From the NCBI RefSeq assembly GCF_002899695.1, contig NZ_PPEL01000013.1, positions 1 through 45,015 of the forward strand: a DNA stretch of 45,015 bases. The letters are read 5' to 3'. Positions 23,801-33,270 of this stretch are shown piece by piece. Within the stretch, counting starts at the first letter, position 1. Each line of letters begins with the position of its first letter. This stretch comes from Rubneribacter badeniensis. GTDB lineage: Bacteria; Actinomycetota; Coriobacteriia; Coriobacteriales; Eggerthellaceae. Under the pieces are notes generated by a model. That model was not told where the DNA came from. It saw only the letters and a program-made list of their open reading frames with translations, and searched no databases. Both the position numbers and the translations under genes were made by a program.

Positions 23801-26800
23801 ATCAATTACTCCAACGAGTCGTACCGGGTGGTCATAACCGTGGCCGACGACGGCGAGGGCGCGCTTGAGGTGACCGGCGTCACCATGACGAAGATGCGCG
23901 GCGAGGGGGAGCAGGGCGTGGACGTTCCGAATCGCGTCGCGACGTTCACGAACAGCTACGCTCCGGATGACGCCACGCAAGCGATTGTCGCCGTGAAGAG
24001 CTACGATGACAAGTCGGGCGGCGCCAACCCGTTTACCCCGGGCAAGTTCAAGGTCCAGCTCAAGGCGCTCGGCGGGTACGAGACCGTCGGCGGCTCCAGT
24101 GAGAACTACACCGTGGAAGCCGCCGATGTGCCGATGCCCGCGGATGCCGCTGAGGGCTCAACGACCGTCGAGATTGGCAACGTCAGCACTGAGTTCCGCT
24201 CCAAGGACATCACGTTCGACGGGAACGACGTCGGTTTCACCTACGAGTACGAGTTGACCGAGCTGCCGGGGTCCGAGGAGGGCATGACCTACGACACCGC
24301 GACGAAACGCGTCGTGAAGCTGGTCGTCGAGGAGGTTCCTGCGCAGGGTGATGACCCGGTGACTATCAAGGCGACCCAGCAACCCGTCAAGGATGATGTG
24401 GTGTTCGAGAACGTCTACAACCCGACGGATGTTGTGCTGTCCGACGAGACGAAGACCGCTATCAGCGGGACGAAGACCATGGTCGGGCGTGACATGCTCG
24501 GGGGCGAGAGCTTTGAGTTCGTACTGACGCCGACGGGGAACACGTTGGAGGCCATCGATAGCGGTGCCGTGATGGGCATCACAGAGGATGGCTTGAAGGC
24601 GACCGCTTCTGGCGGTGAAAAGGGTGTTACCGTCCCGTTCGCGTTCGGCGGAGAGGCGGGCATCACCTTCACGAAGGTCGGCACGTACACCTTCGATATG
24701 AAGGAGAATGCGCCGAGCGACACTGACAACTTGAAGTACGACCGCCACACCTGCGAGGTGACGGTGACCGTCACATTGAACAAGGCCGAGGGCAAACTCG
24801 AGGCGAGCGTCGTGTACGGAAGCGTCGATGCTCCGACGAACAGCTTCACCAACACCTACACCAACTCTACCAGCTACGGCGAGCTGACGAACGGCGGCCT
24901 TGAGGTGAGCAAGACCATGACCGGGCGCACGATGGACAACGGCGAGTTCGCCTTCACCATCGCGGGCGTGGAGCATGGGGGCAGCGTTCCCGCCGCCGAT
25001 GCCGAGGCCAAGCTAGCCGACGCGGATAAGAGCTTTACGAACGACCGCACCGCCGCCAGCGTGGCATGGACCGTCAAGAAGCTCGCCGACGTGACGTTCA
25101 CGCAGGACGACGCGGGCAAGACGTTCTCCTACTTGGTCGATGAGGCCGAGCCCACCGATGCCGAGAAGAAGCCCGGCGTGACCTACGACAAGAGCGAGTA
25201 CCGCGTCGACATCACCGTGTCCGACGACGGTGAGGGCAACATGTCTGCCAAGACCACCATCACGCGGGTGAAGGACGCTGAGGGCGCTACCGCTAACGAC
25301 ACAGTCAATGTCGTCGCGTTCGCGAACGCCTACCAGCCCGGTGAGGTGACGATCGATTCCGGGGCGGATAACGCTTTGGCGGTCACCAAACAGGTTGAGG
25401 GCGCTCCTGCGACCGAGGCGTTCAACTTTGAACTGACGCTGGACGGCGACGCTTCTGCCGTGTTCGAGGGCTCGGGCGAAGGCAAGACCGCCTTCGACGG
25501 CATGTCCGCGACCACGCAGGAGAGTCTCGCCGATGGCGCGACCGAGACGCTGAAGTTCGGCGACATTACCTTCACGGAGGCGGGCACCTACACCTTCAAG
25601 GTGACGGAGACGAGCCAGGACGACGAGAAAAGCGGCTGGACGTACGACAACGAGCCGAAGACCATCACGGTGGTTGTGACCGATAAGGCCGAGGACGGCA
25701 CCTATGCTGACACGCTGCGCATCGAGAGCATCACGGGCAACAACCCCACCGTCACCAACACGTACGCTGCGAAGCCGGTCATCATCGGCGGCGAGGGTGC
25801 CGAGAAGAGCCTGACCGTGCAGAAGACGGTCATGGGCCGCGACAACGCCGAGGACTTCAGCTTCACGCTGGCGCCGGTTGACGAGGGCGATGACAAGTGG
25901 GGCAACGTCGAACCCGTTGCGGGCTTCGATAAGACCGTGAACATCACGGATGACTTCAAGGCGGGCGAGGACAAGCGCGCCACATGGGGAGCCATCTCCT
26001 TCAACGCCGTGGGCATCTATGACTTCACGGTTGAGGAGGTTCAGGGCCGCGATGACGTGGTGGACGGCTGGAAGTACGACAACCACACCGCGACCATCAT
26101 TGTCACGGTGACGGATGACGGCTACGACGGCCAGCTTGATGCCACCATCGAGTACAAGAACGACACCGCCGAGGTGGACGCCGACAAGAACGTGACGGAT
26201 GCCGCCGCGTTCACGAACAGCTACACGGCTGGCCCCAATGAGGGTGTTGACTGGACCAGCGCTGCTCTGACCAAGGTGTTCACGGGCAAAGCATGGGAAG
26301 ACGAGGAGTTCGAGTTCGCCATCGAGGCCGATAGTGCAAAGACGCCCGATGGTGCGGCGATCGATCCTATCCCCATGCCCGCAGAGGACACCAAGACGGT
26401 CGGGGCCCCCGAGGACGGCGGCAACACCGCGACGTTCGACTTCGGTAATATCACCTTCACCACGCCTGGCACCTACATCTATAAGGTCACCGAGACCAAG
26501 GGTGATCTGCCCGGTGTCACGTACGATGGCGGTACCGCCACGGTGACCGTTGAGGTTTCGGACAGTGGCGCGGGCAAGCTGGCCGCTGTTGCCACCGTCG
26601 CGAACGGCGAGTTCGCCAACGAGTACAAGTCCTCGCTGGACTACAACGCCAAGGGCGGCTTGACGCTCGTGAAGAACCTCGATGGCCGCAGCATCGCAGC
26701 CGACCAGTTCTCCTTCGAGGTCGCGCCCACGAACGATGACGCCAAGGCTAAGACGGGTGCGGATGCCAAGACCATCACGGTGTCTGCAGCTTCCATGAAC

Positions 26801-28894
26801 AAGAAGACCGGCGTCGCGACGAGCACCGCTTCCGTCTTCGACAGCTTGGTGTTCAACGAGGCCGACGCGGGCAAGACCTTCACCTACACGGTGAAGGAGA
26901 ACGGCACCGCGCCGACGGGGTACACCTACGACGGCACGACCTACACCGTGTCGATTGCGGTGGCCGATGACGGCAAGGGCGTCATGACGGTGAAGACTAC
27001 CGTTTCCGCTGATGGCAAGGACGATGTGGTCTACACCTACACCGTTGCCGATGAGGCCGCCCCGCGCGCCGAAGTGGTCTTCAACAACTCCTACGACGCC
27101 ACGGGCTCCATCCCCGCCACGGGCGAGGGCGCGCTCAAGGCTCACAAGGAGCTGACCGGCCGTGACCTGGTGTCCGGGGAGTTCACCTTTACGGTGAAGG
27201 ACGACAAGGGCAACCAGGTTGCCACGGGTGCGAACGATGCCAACGGGGCTATCTCGTTCGGCGAGATCAGCTACAGCATCGACTCGCTGAAGGATATGGT
27301 TGCCCAGGGTATTGCCGAGGTGACGGATGAGAACGGTGTCGCTACGTACGCCATCAACTACACCGTTGCCGAGGACATCGCGGGGCTCGCGGAGGCTGGT
27401 GTGACCGCGACTGTCTCCAGCTTCTCCATCACGGTGAACGTGGTGGACAATGGGTCGGGCACGCTCGCCGTGTCGATTGACTATGGCAACGCGGGCAGCG
27501 AGCTGGTGTTCGAGAACACCTACGGCGCCAAGGACGAGAACCTGGCCGTCAAGGGTCAGAAGGTTGTCAAGGGTGTCGAGGGCAAGGACCTCAACGTGCC
27601 GGCGCTCAAGGGCGGGGAGTTCACCTTCACGCTTTCAGGCGAGGTCGGTGCGCCTATGCCCGAGAACGCTACGGCCCAGAATGATTCTGCCGGTAACGTG
27701 GAGTTCGACCCCATCACCTACACGCTTGAAAACGTGTGGCCCGAGGACGTGGCCGCGGACAATGGCGATGAGGGCGGTGTCGAGGCGCTTTCTGAGCCTG
27801 CGGGCCAGGTGCGCTCCAAGACCTTCACCTACACGGTTGCTGAGTCCGGCGGCATGTCCGGCGTGACGAACGAGGGCGGCGTGAAGACCTTCACGGTGAC
27901 GGTGACCGACAACGGCAAGGGCAACCTGACCGCTGCCGTGACGGAGCCCTCCGGGGGCGCGGCGTTCACCTTCACGAACACCTACGACGTGACGGAGACC
28001 AGCTCCTCGCCGACCGACGGTGCGGTGACGGTGGCCAAGAGCCTTGTTGGCCGCGACCTTCAGGCTGGAGAGTTTGAGTTCACCATGACCGACCAGATGA
28101 CGGGTGAGGTTGTGGCTACCGCGAAGAACGAGGCCGACGGAACGGTGAGCTTCCCGGCTATTCCGTTCAGCGAGCAGGGCACGCACACCTACACCATCGC
28201 TGAGACGGATAACAAGCTCGGCGGCGTGACGTACGATCCCGCTACCTACACGGCGACCGCAACAGTGACCGACGACGGCCAGGGCAACCTGAGCGTTGCG
28301 TGGACGGTGACGCGCGGCGAGGAGCAGGTGAAGGAGATCGTGTTCGAGAACACGTACGAAGCCGCTCCGACGAGCATCGTCTTCAACGCGAAGAAGGAGC
28401 TTGTAGGCCGCGAGCTCAAGGAAGGCGAGTTCACGTTCGAGCTGCGCGAGAACGGCGAGGTTGTTGGCACTGCTACGAATGACGCCGAGGGCAAGGTGGT
28501 ATTCGAGGCTGTTCCGTATACCGAGGTGGGCTCGCACATCTACGAGATCGCCGAGGTGAAGGGCTCCGATAGCACCATCACCTACGATGACGCGGTGTAC
28601 ACGGTGACGGTGAACGTGACCGACAAGGATGACTCCGGTGCGGCGACCGGTAAGCTTTCGGCTGCTGATTGGGCTTACGGCGAGAACGGCGCGCCGGTGT
28701 TCGAGAACACCTACACCGCACCCGAGGAGCCCAAGCCGCTGCCTCCGGCGGACGATGCCGGCGACGGCAACACGCTCGTCAAGACGGGCGACGCCGCACC
28801 GACGGCCCTGCTGGCCAGCGGGGCTCTGGCGGTTGCGGTCGTCGCATGCGGGACAGCGCTCCGCTTGCGTCGTTCGCGTCGGAACGGGCGTTAG
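20896..28894 (+). CDS. Giant LPXTG-type surface adhesin, phase-variable; frame OFF as assembled
   Basis: The uninterrupted frame runs from GTG 20975 (2639 codons before the stop), but that start would leave only half a signal peptide. A frame starting at ATG 20896 (MTANRIERIAQ) enters an 11-G tract and stops at TAG 20947. With ten G the two join: QGGGQRSRLFACLIAFVLAL and then LVVPTVAYA give a full signal peptide on a 2665-residue protein. Next comes a VWA domain with the metal site DTSGS (nt 21276), a linker, and 13 tandem pilin-like domains (23158-28727), each opening near a Lys (K..xGR) and closing with F.N.Y, as in Spy0128/FctA-type domains that form Lys-Asn isopeptide bonds. The end is a sorting signal, LVKTG (28775-28789), membrane helix and RLRRSRRNGR tail, for sortase attachment to the wall. 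No sortase gene is in the window. Role: a long stalk presenting a VWA adhesive head. Confidence 0.9.
20928..20938 (+). repeat. 11-G tract in the adhesin signal-peptide codons
   Basis: Eleven G. Lengths of 10 or 13 put MTANRIERIAQ in frame with the adhesin; 11 gives a stop after 17 codons. Slipped-strand mispairing at such tracts is the classic mechanism of phase variation. Confidence 0.9.
23158..28727 (+). repeat. Thirteen tandem pilin-type isopeptide domains (coding repeat)
   Basis: Each unit is about 110-150 codons. Openings include LEVSKNVEA, AISVEKILEN, GLEVSKTMTGR, SLTVQKTVMGR, AVTVAKSLVGR and FNAKKELVGR. Closings include FTNTY, FTNSY, FENVY, FANAY, FNNSY and FENTY; 13 are counted. Most contain a Y.V.VTV.D strand pattern before the closing Asn. 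Divergence between units is high, so recombination between them at the DNA level would be limited. Confidence 0.85.
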
Positions 28895-28918
28895 CGCCTA
28901 AGACGAGTGGTTGGCAAG

Positions 28919-28948
28919 GGGCCGCCGAGCGATCGGCGGCCCTTTTTT
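28919..28948 (+). terminator. Rho-independent terminator of the adhesin gene
   Basis: GGGCCGCCGA, loop GCGA, TCGGCGGCCC, then six T, starting 25 bases after the stop. Confidence 0.92.
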
Positions 28949-28981
28949 CATGTGGTGTCGAGAGCGGCAGGAGGGCGGGCA

Positions 28982-28991
28982 GGGGGGGGGG
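28982..28991 (+). repeat. 10-G tract between the adhesin and the peptidase gene
   Basis: Ten G lie 174 bases before the M20 peptidase start and after the adhesin terminator. A short frame starting at ATG 28949 crosses the tract, but its product is not recognisable. Confidence 0.6.
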
Positions 28992-29164
28992 TCGCGCGCC
29001 TATCCTTTGCGAACTCTTCGGTGCGCACGGGAGACGCGGCCTCTCGATCCGAACGCTCGCTTGCCCGACAATCCTGCAACATGCTTTCGCCCGTCTGGCG
29101 CATCGGTGCCCGATGGCGCATAATAGGCCGAAACGCACGCGTATCCAAGAACAGGGAGGCATCT

Positions 29165-30592
29165 ATGGAGCACGAAGAGCTCACGAAGAAAATCGACGCT
29201 TATTTTGAGGCCCATTGGGACGCCATGGTGGAGGACATCGCCTCCCTCGTGCGCATTCCCAGCTTCGAGGAGTTGGACAAGGCATCCGAGGGCGCGCCGT
29301 TCGGCCCCGGCCCGCGCAAGGCGCTTTCGGCGGCGCTCGACATGGCTGCTGACATGGGCTTTCAGACGCACGATGTGGACGGCTACATCGGCTACGCCGA
29401 CTTCCCCGGTGAATCCGACACGCAGCTTGGCATCATCGGCCATATGGACGTGGTGCCCGCCGGCCCCGGCTGGACGTTCGAGCCCTACGACGTCGCCCGC
29501 AAGGACGGCTACCTCATCGGCCGCGGCGTGATCGACGACAAAGGTCCCAGCGTGGTGGCCCTGCACGCCATGAAGTTCTGGAAGGACATGCAGGACGCGG
29601 GAGAAGCGCCGCGTTTCCCCTACACGCTACGCTTCCTGTTCGGCGCGAACGAGGAGACCGGCATGGCCGACGTGGCCTATTACCGCGAGCGCTACGACGA
29701 CCCGGCCTTTCTGTTCACCCCCGACGCCGAGTTCCCCGTGTGCTACGGCGAAAAGGGGGGCTACAGCGGCTCGTTTTCCAGCAAGCCCATTCCCGAGGCC
29801 GAGCGCGTGGTGATCGCGTTCACGGGCGGTGCTGCCACGAACGCGGTGCCCGGCATCGCCGAGGCCGTGGTGAGGGCCGATGCCGCCAGTCTGCCCGCCG
29901 CCGAGCGCCTTTCCATCGTCGCCGACGGCGAGGGCCACGCTCGCATCACCGCGTCGGGCAAGGGCGCGCACGCCTCGCTGCCCGAGACGGGCGTGAACGC
30001 CATCGGCCTTATCGTGGACTACCTGCTGGCCAACGATCTGTGCTCGCCCGACGAGCGCGCCTTCTTCGAGCTTGACCAGAAGCTGCTCGCCCACACCGAC
30101 GGCAGCGGCATCGGCATCGCGTGCGAGGACGAGCACTTCGGGCCGCTCACCGTGGTTGGCGGCACCATCAAGATCGAGGGCGACCGGTTCGTGCAGACGC
30201 TCGACAGCCGCTATCCCACCTCCATCACAGCCGAGGAGATCGCCGCGCGCCTCGGGCGGCTTGTCGAAAGGGTTGGCGGGTCGCTTGGCGAGGCGCACGT
30301 GATGCCGCCGTTTCTCGTGGAGCCGGACAGCCCGGTGATCCAAGCGCTGCTCAACGCTTACAACGAGGCCACGGGCGAGGATGCCAAGCCGTTCACGATG
30401 GGTGGCGGCACGTACGCGCGCAAGTTCTCGAGCGGCGCCAGCTTCGGGCCCGAGAAGCCGTGGATCGAGGATCCCGTCTGGGTGGGCCTCATGCACGGCC
30501 CCGACGAGGGCGTGAGCGAGGAGTTGCTCAAGCAGGCGTTCAGGATCTACGCGCTCACCCTCGACAAGCTGATGAGGCTCGATTTGCGCTAG
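29165..30592 (+). CDS. M20-family dipeptidase (PepV/Sapep-like)
   Basis: The protein has 475 residues and is a two-zinc metallopeptidase that should release amino acids from dipeptides in the cytoplasm. Metal and catalytic motifs are in order: GIIGHMDVVPAG (His and catalytic Asp), GRGVIDDKGPSV (bridging Asp), FGANEETGMADV (catalytic and ligand Glu), FTPDAEFPV (Asp), and VGLMHGPDEGVSE near the end (His). The long lid domain between them is typical of PepV/Sapep rather than of carboxypeptidase G2. ATG 29165 has GGGAGG upstream; the -10-like CATAAT at 29119-29124 may be its promoter. It is monocistronic by spacing. Confidence 0.92.
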   Translation: MEHEELTKKIDAYFEAHWDAMVEDIASLVRIPSFEELDKASEGAPFGPGPRKALSAALDMAADMGFQTHDVDGYIGYADFPGESDTQLGIIGHMDVVPAGPGWTFEPYDVARKDGYLIGRGVIDDKGPSVVALHAMKFWKDMQDAGEAPRFPYTLRFLFGANEETGMADVAYYRERYDDPAFLFTPDAEFPVCYGEKGGYSGSFSSKPIPEAERVVIAFTGGAATNAVPGIAEAVVRADAASLPAAERLSIVADGEGHARITASGKGAHASLPETGVNAIGLIVDYLLANDLCSPDERAFFELDQKLLAHTDGSGIGIACEDEHFGPLTVVGGTIKIEGDRFVQTLDSRYPTSITAEEIAARLGRLVERVGGSLGEAHVMPPFLVEPDSPVIQALLNAYNEATGEDAKPFTMGGGTYARKFSSGASFGPEKPWIEDPVWVGLMHGPDEGVSEELLKQAFRIYALTLDKLMRLDLR

Positions 30593-30884
30593 GCGCGTCT
30601 GCGCTACGCGGCCTCCTGCGGCCCACCTCGCGAATCTCCCCGCGCTTGCTGGGCGGCGCACGGCCCGATCATCCCTCCCCGCGTGCGCAGAGAAGGGGAG
30701 GGGCGCTCGCGCAGCGGGCGGTTGCGGTTCGCGGATGCGGGCAGGGCGCGGGGCGTTTGCCCTGCCCCCCTCCCTCCCGCTCGCCGGATCGTGCCTCCCG
30801 CGTGCGGGTGCGGGACGGGGGTGGCGCTCCGTCTGCCTTCTCGCCGCAAGGCCCCATCCACCCCGTCATGAAAGGCTCCGCATC

Positions 30885-31763
30885 ATGGTCGACACCGTTC
30901 CCGATTTCACCCCGCCGCTTGCCATCGCCGATGCCGAGGGGCTCGAATGCGCCTCCGACGGGCGCATCGTGCTCGAGGGGCTTCCCAACACGCGCGACCT
31001 CGGCGGCATCCCCGCCTCCGACGGTCGCGTGGTCGCTTCCGCGCGGCTCATTCGCTCCGGCGCGCTCGACCGCGCCACCGAGCGCGACCTTCGCACGCTG
31101 CTCGACGAGTACCGCGTGCGCACGGTCATCGACCTGCGCACCGAGGAGGAGCGGCGCGAGCATCCCGACCCGGAGGACGCCATGGAGGGCGTGCGTTTCG
31201 TGAACGACCCGGTGCTCGACACGGCCGCGCTCGGCGTCACGCGCGAAGGAGGCCTTTTGGGCGCGCTCAAGGCCCTGCGCGCGCTCAAGAAGAATCCGGC
31301 TGGCGTTATGGAGGGCGTGTACGAGCGTTTGATCCTCGATGAGAAGAGCCAGCGCGGCTACGCTCGCTTTTTCGACGACGTGCTGGCCGCTGGCGCGAAC
31401 GAAGGCTCCGTCTTGTGGCACTGCACGGTGGGGAAGGATCGCGCCGGTTTGGCGGCGGCGCTGCTTCTGCACGCGCTCGGCGTTCCGCGCGATGTCGTCA
31501 TGGCCGATTACCTGGCCACCAACCGCCATGTGGCGTCGCATGCGCAAGACGTTGCGGACGCGCTGGCCGCGCACGGTTTGGCCGGGAAGTTCGACGAGGG
31601 CATCCGCGTGCTCAACTCGGCCGAGCCCTGCTTTCTCGAGGCGGCGTTCTCGGCTGCCGAGCGCGCTTTCGGTAGCTTCGACGACTACCTGCGCGATGCC
31701 CTCTGCGTCACGGACGAGAAGCGCGCCGCCCTGCGCGACCGCTATCTCGTGTGCCCCACGTGA
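30885..31763 (+). CDS. Tyrosine/serine-type phosphatase of the HCxxGKDRxG (Y_phosphatase3) family
   Basis: The protein has 292 residues. The N-terminal NTRDLGGIPASDGRVV and RTVIDLRTEEER, and the P-loop HCTVGKDRAGLAAALLL, define the bacterial dual-specificity phosphatases related to Mycobacterium PtpB and Listeria LipA. The P-loop Cys is the nucleophile and the Arg binds phosphate; the extra Lys-Asp (GKDR) is typical of members that can also hydrolyse phosphoinositides. There is no signal peptide, so it acts in the cytoplasm. ATG 30885 was chosen because the frame before it lacks coding character. The gap before it (30593-30884) holds no recognisable feature. Confidence 0.9.
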   Translation: MVDTVPDFTPPLAIADAEGLECASDGRIVLEGLPNTRDLGGIPASDGRVVASARLIRSGALDRATERDLRTLLDEYRVRTVIDLRTEEERREHPDPEDAMEGVRFVNDPVLDTAALGVTREGGLLGALKALRALKKNPAGVMEGVYERLILDEKSQRGYARFFDDVLAAGANEGSVLWHCTVGKDRAGLAAALLLHALGVPRDVVMADYLATNRHVASHAQDVADALAAHGLAGKFDEGIRVLNSAEPCFLEAAFSAAERAFGSFDDYLRDALCVTDEKRAALRDRYLVCPT

Positions 31764-31880
31764 CCGATGGGCCCAATGCGTTCTGCCGAGCGTTCCGCGC
31801 GTTCGGGCGTCGTAGCCTGAGCATGCCTGCACGTGCGGGCCACTGGCGTCTGGGGCTAGCAGCCTGCGTGCGTCTGCGCG

Positions 31881-31923
31881 TATGTGACGATATCCCCGTC
31901 CTTTTGTCACGTCCTTTTGTCAT
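31881..31923. repeat. Half copy of the dispersed palindromic element (copy D)
   Basis: TATGTGACGATATCCCCGTC followed by a tandem CTTTTGTCACGTCCTTTTGTCA matches the right side of copy A (CCTCTGTCACGTCCCTCTGTCAC). No left arm is present. Confidence 0.55.
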
Positions 31924-32045
31924 GCTCGTGCCCCCCGTCCCCACGCGCACCCGCTCCCTCGCGCGGTCCGTTCCCGCCACTCGCCCCTCCGGCGGCGGAT
32001 TCTCCCGATCTTTCGGCTTTTGCGCGCGGGCGGCGCGCGATGCCG

Positions 32046-32051
32046 TATAAT
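32046..32051 (+). promoter_or_regulatory. Probable -10 box (TATAAT) for the LytTR regulator gene
   Basis: A perfect TATAAT lies 46 bases before GTG 32097. No clear -35. Confidence 0.5.
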
Positions 32052-32096
32052 ACAGGGGCGATATCGATTGCAAGCGTTCGAAGCGAGGAGGCCCTG

Positions 32097-32810
32097 GTGT
32101 TGAAAGCGATGATCGTCGATGACGAGGCTCCCGCGCGCTCGGAACTGAAGTTCCTGCTCGACGAGCTGGGGCAGACCGAGGTTGTCGCCGAAGCTGCCAG
32201 CGTGCGCGAGGCCATCGAGAAGTTGAAGGAATACCCCTGCGATGTGATGTTCCTCGACGTGAACATGCCCGAGGCCACCGGTCTGCAGCTTGCCGAGGCG
32301 CTGCAGCACCTCAAATTCCCGCCCGCCGTGGTCTTCGTGACCGCCTACAGCGAGTTCGCGCTCGACGCGTTCAAGGTGAACGCCATTGACTATCTGGTGA
32401 AACCGGTTGAGACGGAGCGCCTTGCTCAGGCCATCGCCCGCGTGCGCGAGCACGTGTCGCTGCACGTGCAGGCGCAGAAGTCCGAGCGCATCCCTGTCGA
32501 AAAGGGCGGCAAGAAAATCCTCATCGGCATCGACAAGATCCGCTTCGTCATGGCGCGCGACGATTACGCGTACCTGCAGACGGACACGGACCGCTACTTC
32601 TCCACGGTGAGTCTCGCTCAGCTGGAGAAGCGCCTCGACGGCCACGGGTTCTTCCGCGTGCACCGCGGCTACCTGGTGAACCTGTCGATGGTGGAGGAGA
32701 TCGAATCGGTGTCGGGCGGCACGCTGCTGCTCACGCTCAACGCCGTGGACGAGAAGATCCCCGTCTCGCGCCGTCGCGTTTCGGCCCTCAAGAAGGCGCT
32801 CGGGTTGTAA
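32097..32810 (+). CDS. LytTR-family response regulator
   Basis: The protein has 237 residues. The receiver domain (1-120) has the acidic pair in AMIVDDEAPARSE, the phosphoacceptor in DVMFLDVNMPEATG, the Thr of VVFVTAYSEFALDAF and the Lys of NAIDYLVKPVE. The C-terminal LytTR domain (about 145-237: FVMARDDYAYLQTDTDRYFS, FFRVHRGYLVNLSMV, IPVSRRRVSALKKAL) binds direct repeats near promoters, usually of surface, wall or transport genes. AGGAGG precedes GTG 32097; TTG 32100 is an alternative. No histidine kinase gene is adjacent, so its partner is elsewhere. A strong hairpin follows. Confidence 0.93.
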   Translation: MLKAMIVDDEAPARSELKFLLDELGQTEVVAEAASVREAIEKLKEYPCDVMFLDVNMPEATGLQLAEALQHLKFPPAVVFVTAYSEFALDAFKVNAIDYLVKPVETERLAQAIARVREHVSLHVQAQKSERIPVEKGGKKILIGIDKIRFVMARDDYAYLQTDTDRYFSTVSLAQLEKRLDGHGFFRVHRGYLVNLSMVEEIESVSGGTLLLTLNAVDEKIPVSRRRVSALKKALGL

Positions 32811-32833
32811 GACGCGCGTTGCGTCGATCGAAC

Positions 32834-32859
32834 GCGGCCCGCTCCGAAGAGCGGGCCGC
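32834..32859 (+). terminator. Hairpin terminator after the LytTR gene
   Basis: A perfect 11-bp stem, GCGGCCCGCTC / GAGCGGGCCGC, with the loop CGAA, 23 bases after the stop. The T tract is weak (TGTGCGTTT). Confidence 0.7.
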
Positions 32860-33270
32860 TGTGCGTTTGGGGCGGCGATAATCGGCGATCTTTCAGGGAC
32901 GTTCTCCGATGCCAAAACGTCGTCCCTCGTAGCCTTTCCGTGCGCGTTGTTTCGCACGTGCCTCCCCTTGCGCTCGTTCCTCACATGCCGTTTCGTGCAC
33001 GTCGTCCCTCGCGCGTTGCTCTTCTTGCTCGGCGTTTGCGCTCTTCATCATTGTTGTCGCAGGTCAAAAACCCTCTTCGCTTGCAGCCGTCCTCTGCCCC
33101 TTCTGTCGCGCTCATCGCGCGTCGCCGATCTTCCCGCAGGCGCGAGAGGTGCCCCCCCCCCTCGCTTTCTCCGCTCTCGTTCACAACTCCATCACAAGGG
33201 CGCGTTCAGCGCGGGCGCGCTTCACGCGCGTTTGCTAGAATGGGAAAACTTACGCAGAAAGAAGGTGCCC
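32860..33270. other. Intergenic region with a 10-C tract upstream of pgi
   Basis: No gene is supported. A run of ten C occupies 33152-33161, about 75 bases before the -10-like TAGAAT. If the tract changes length it could alter spacing of an upstream regulator site, but no site is recognised. Confidence 0.5.
33236..33241 (+). promoter_or_regulatory. Possible -10 box (TAGAAT) for pgi
   Basis: TAGAAT lies 34 bases before ATG 33271, as before the aldolase gene. No clear -35. Confidence 0.45.

Noticed and set aside
30593-30884. Small gene between the peptidase and the phosphatase
   Set aside because: Available frames are Arg/Pro-rich, lack ribosome binding sites and show no codon bias.
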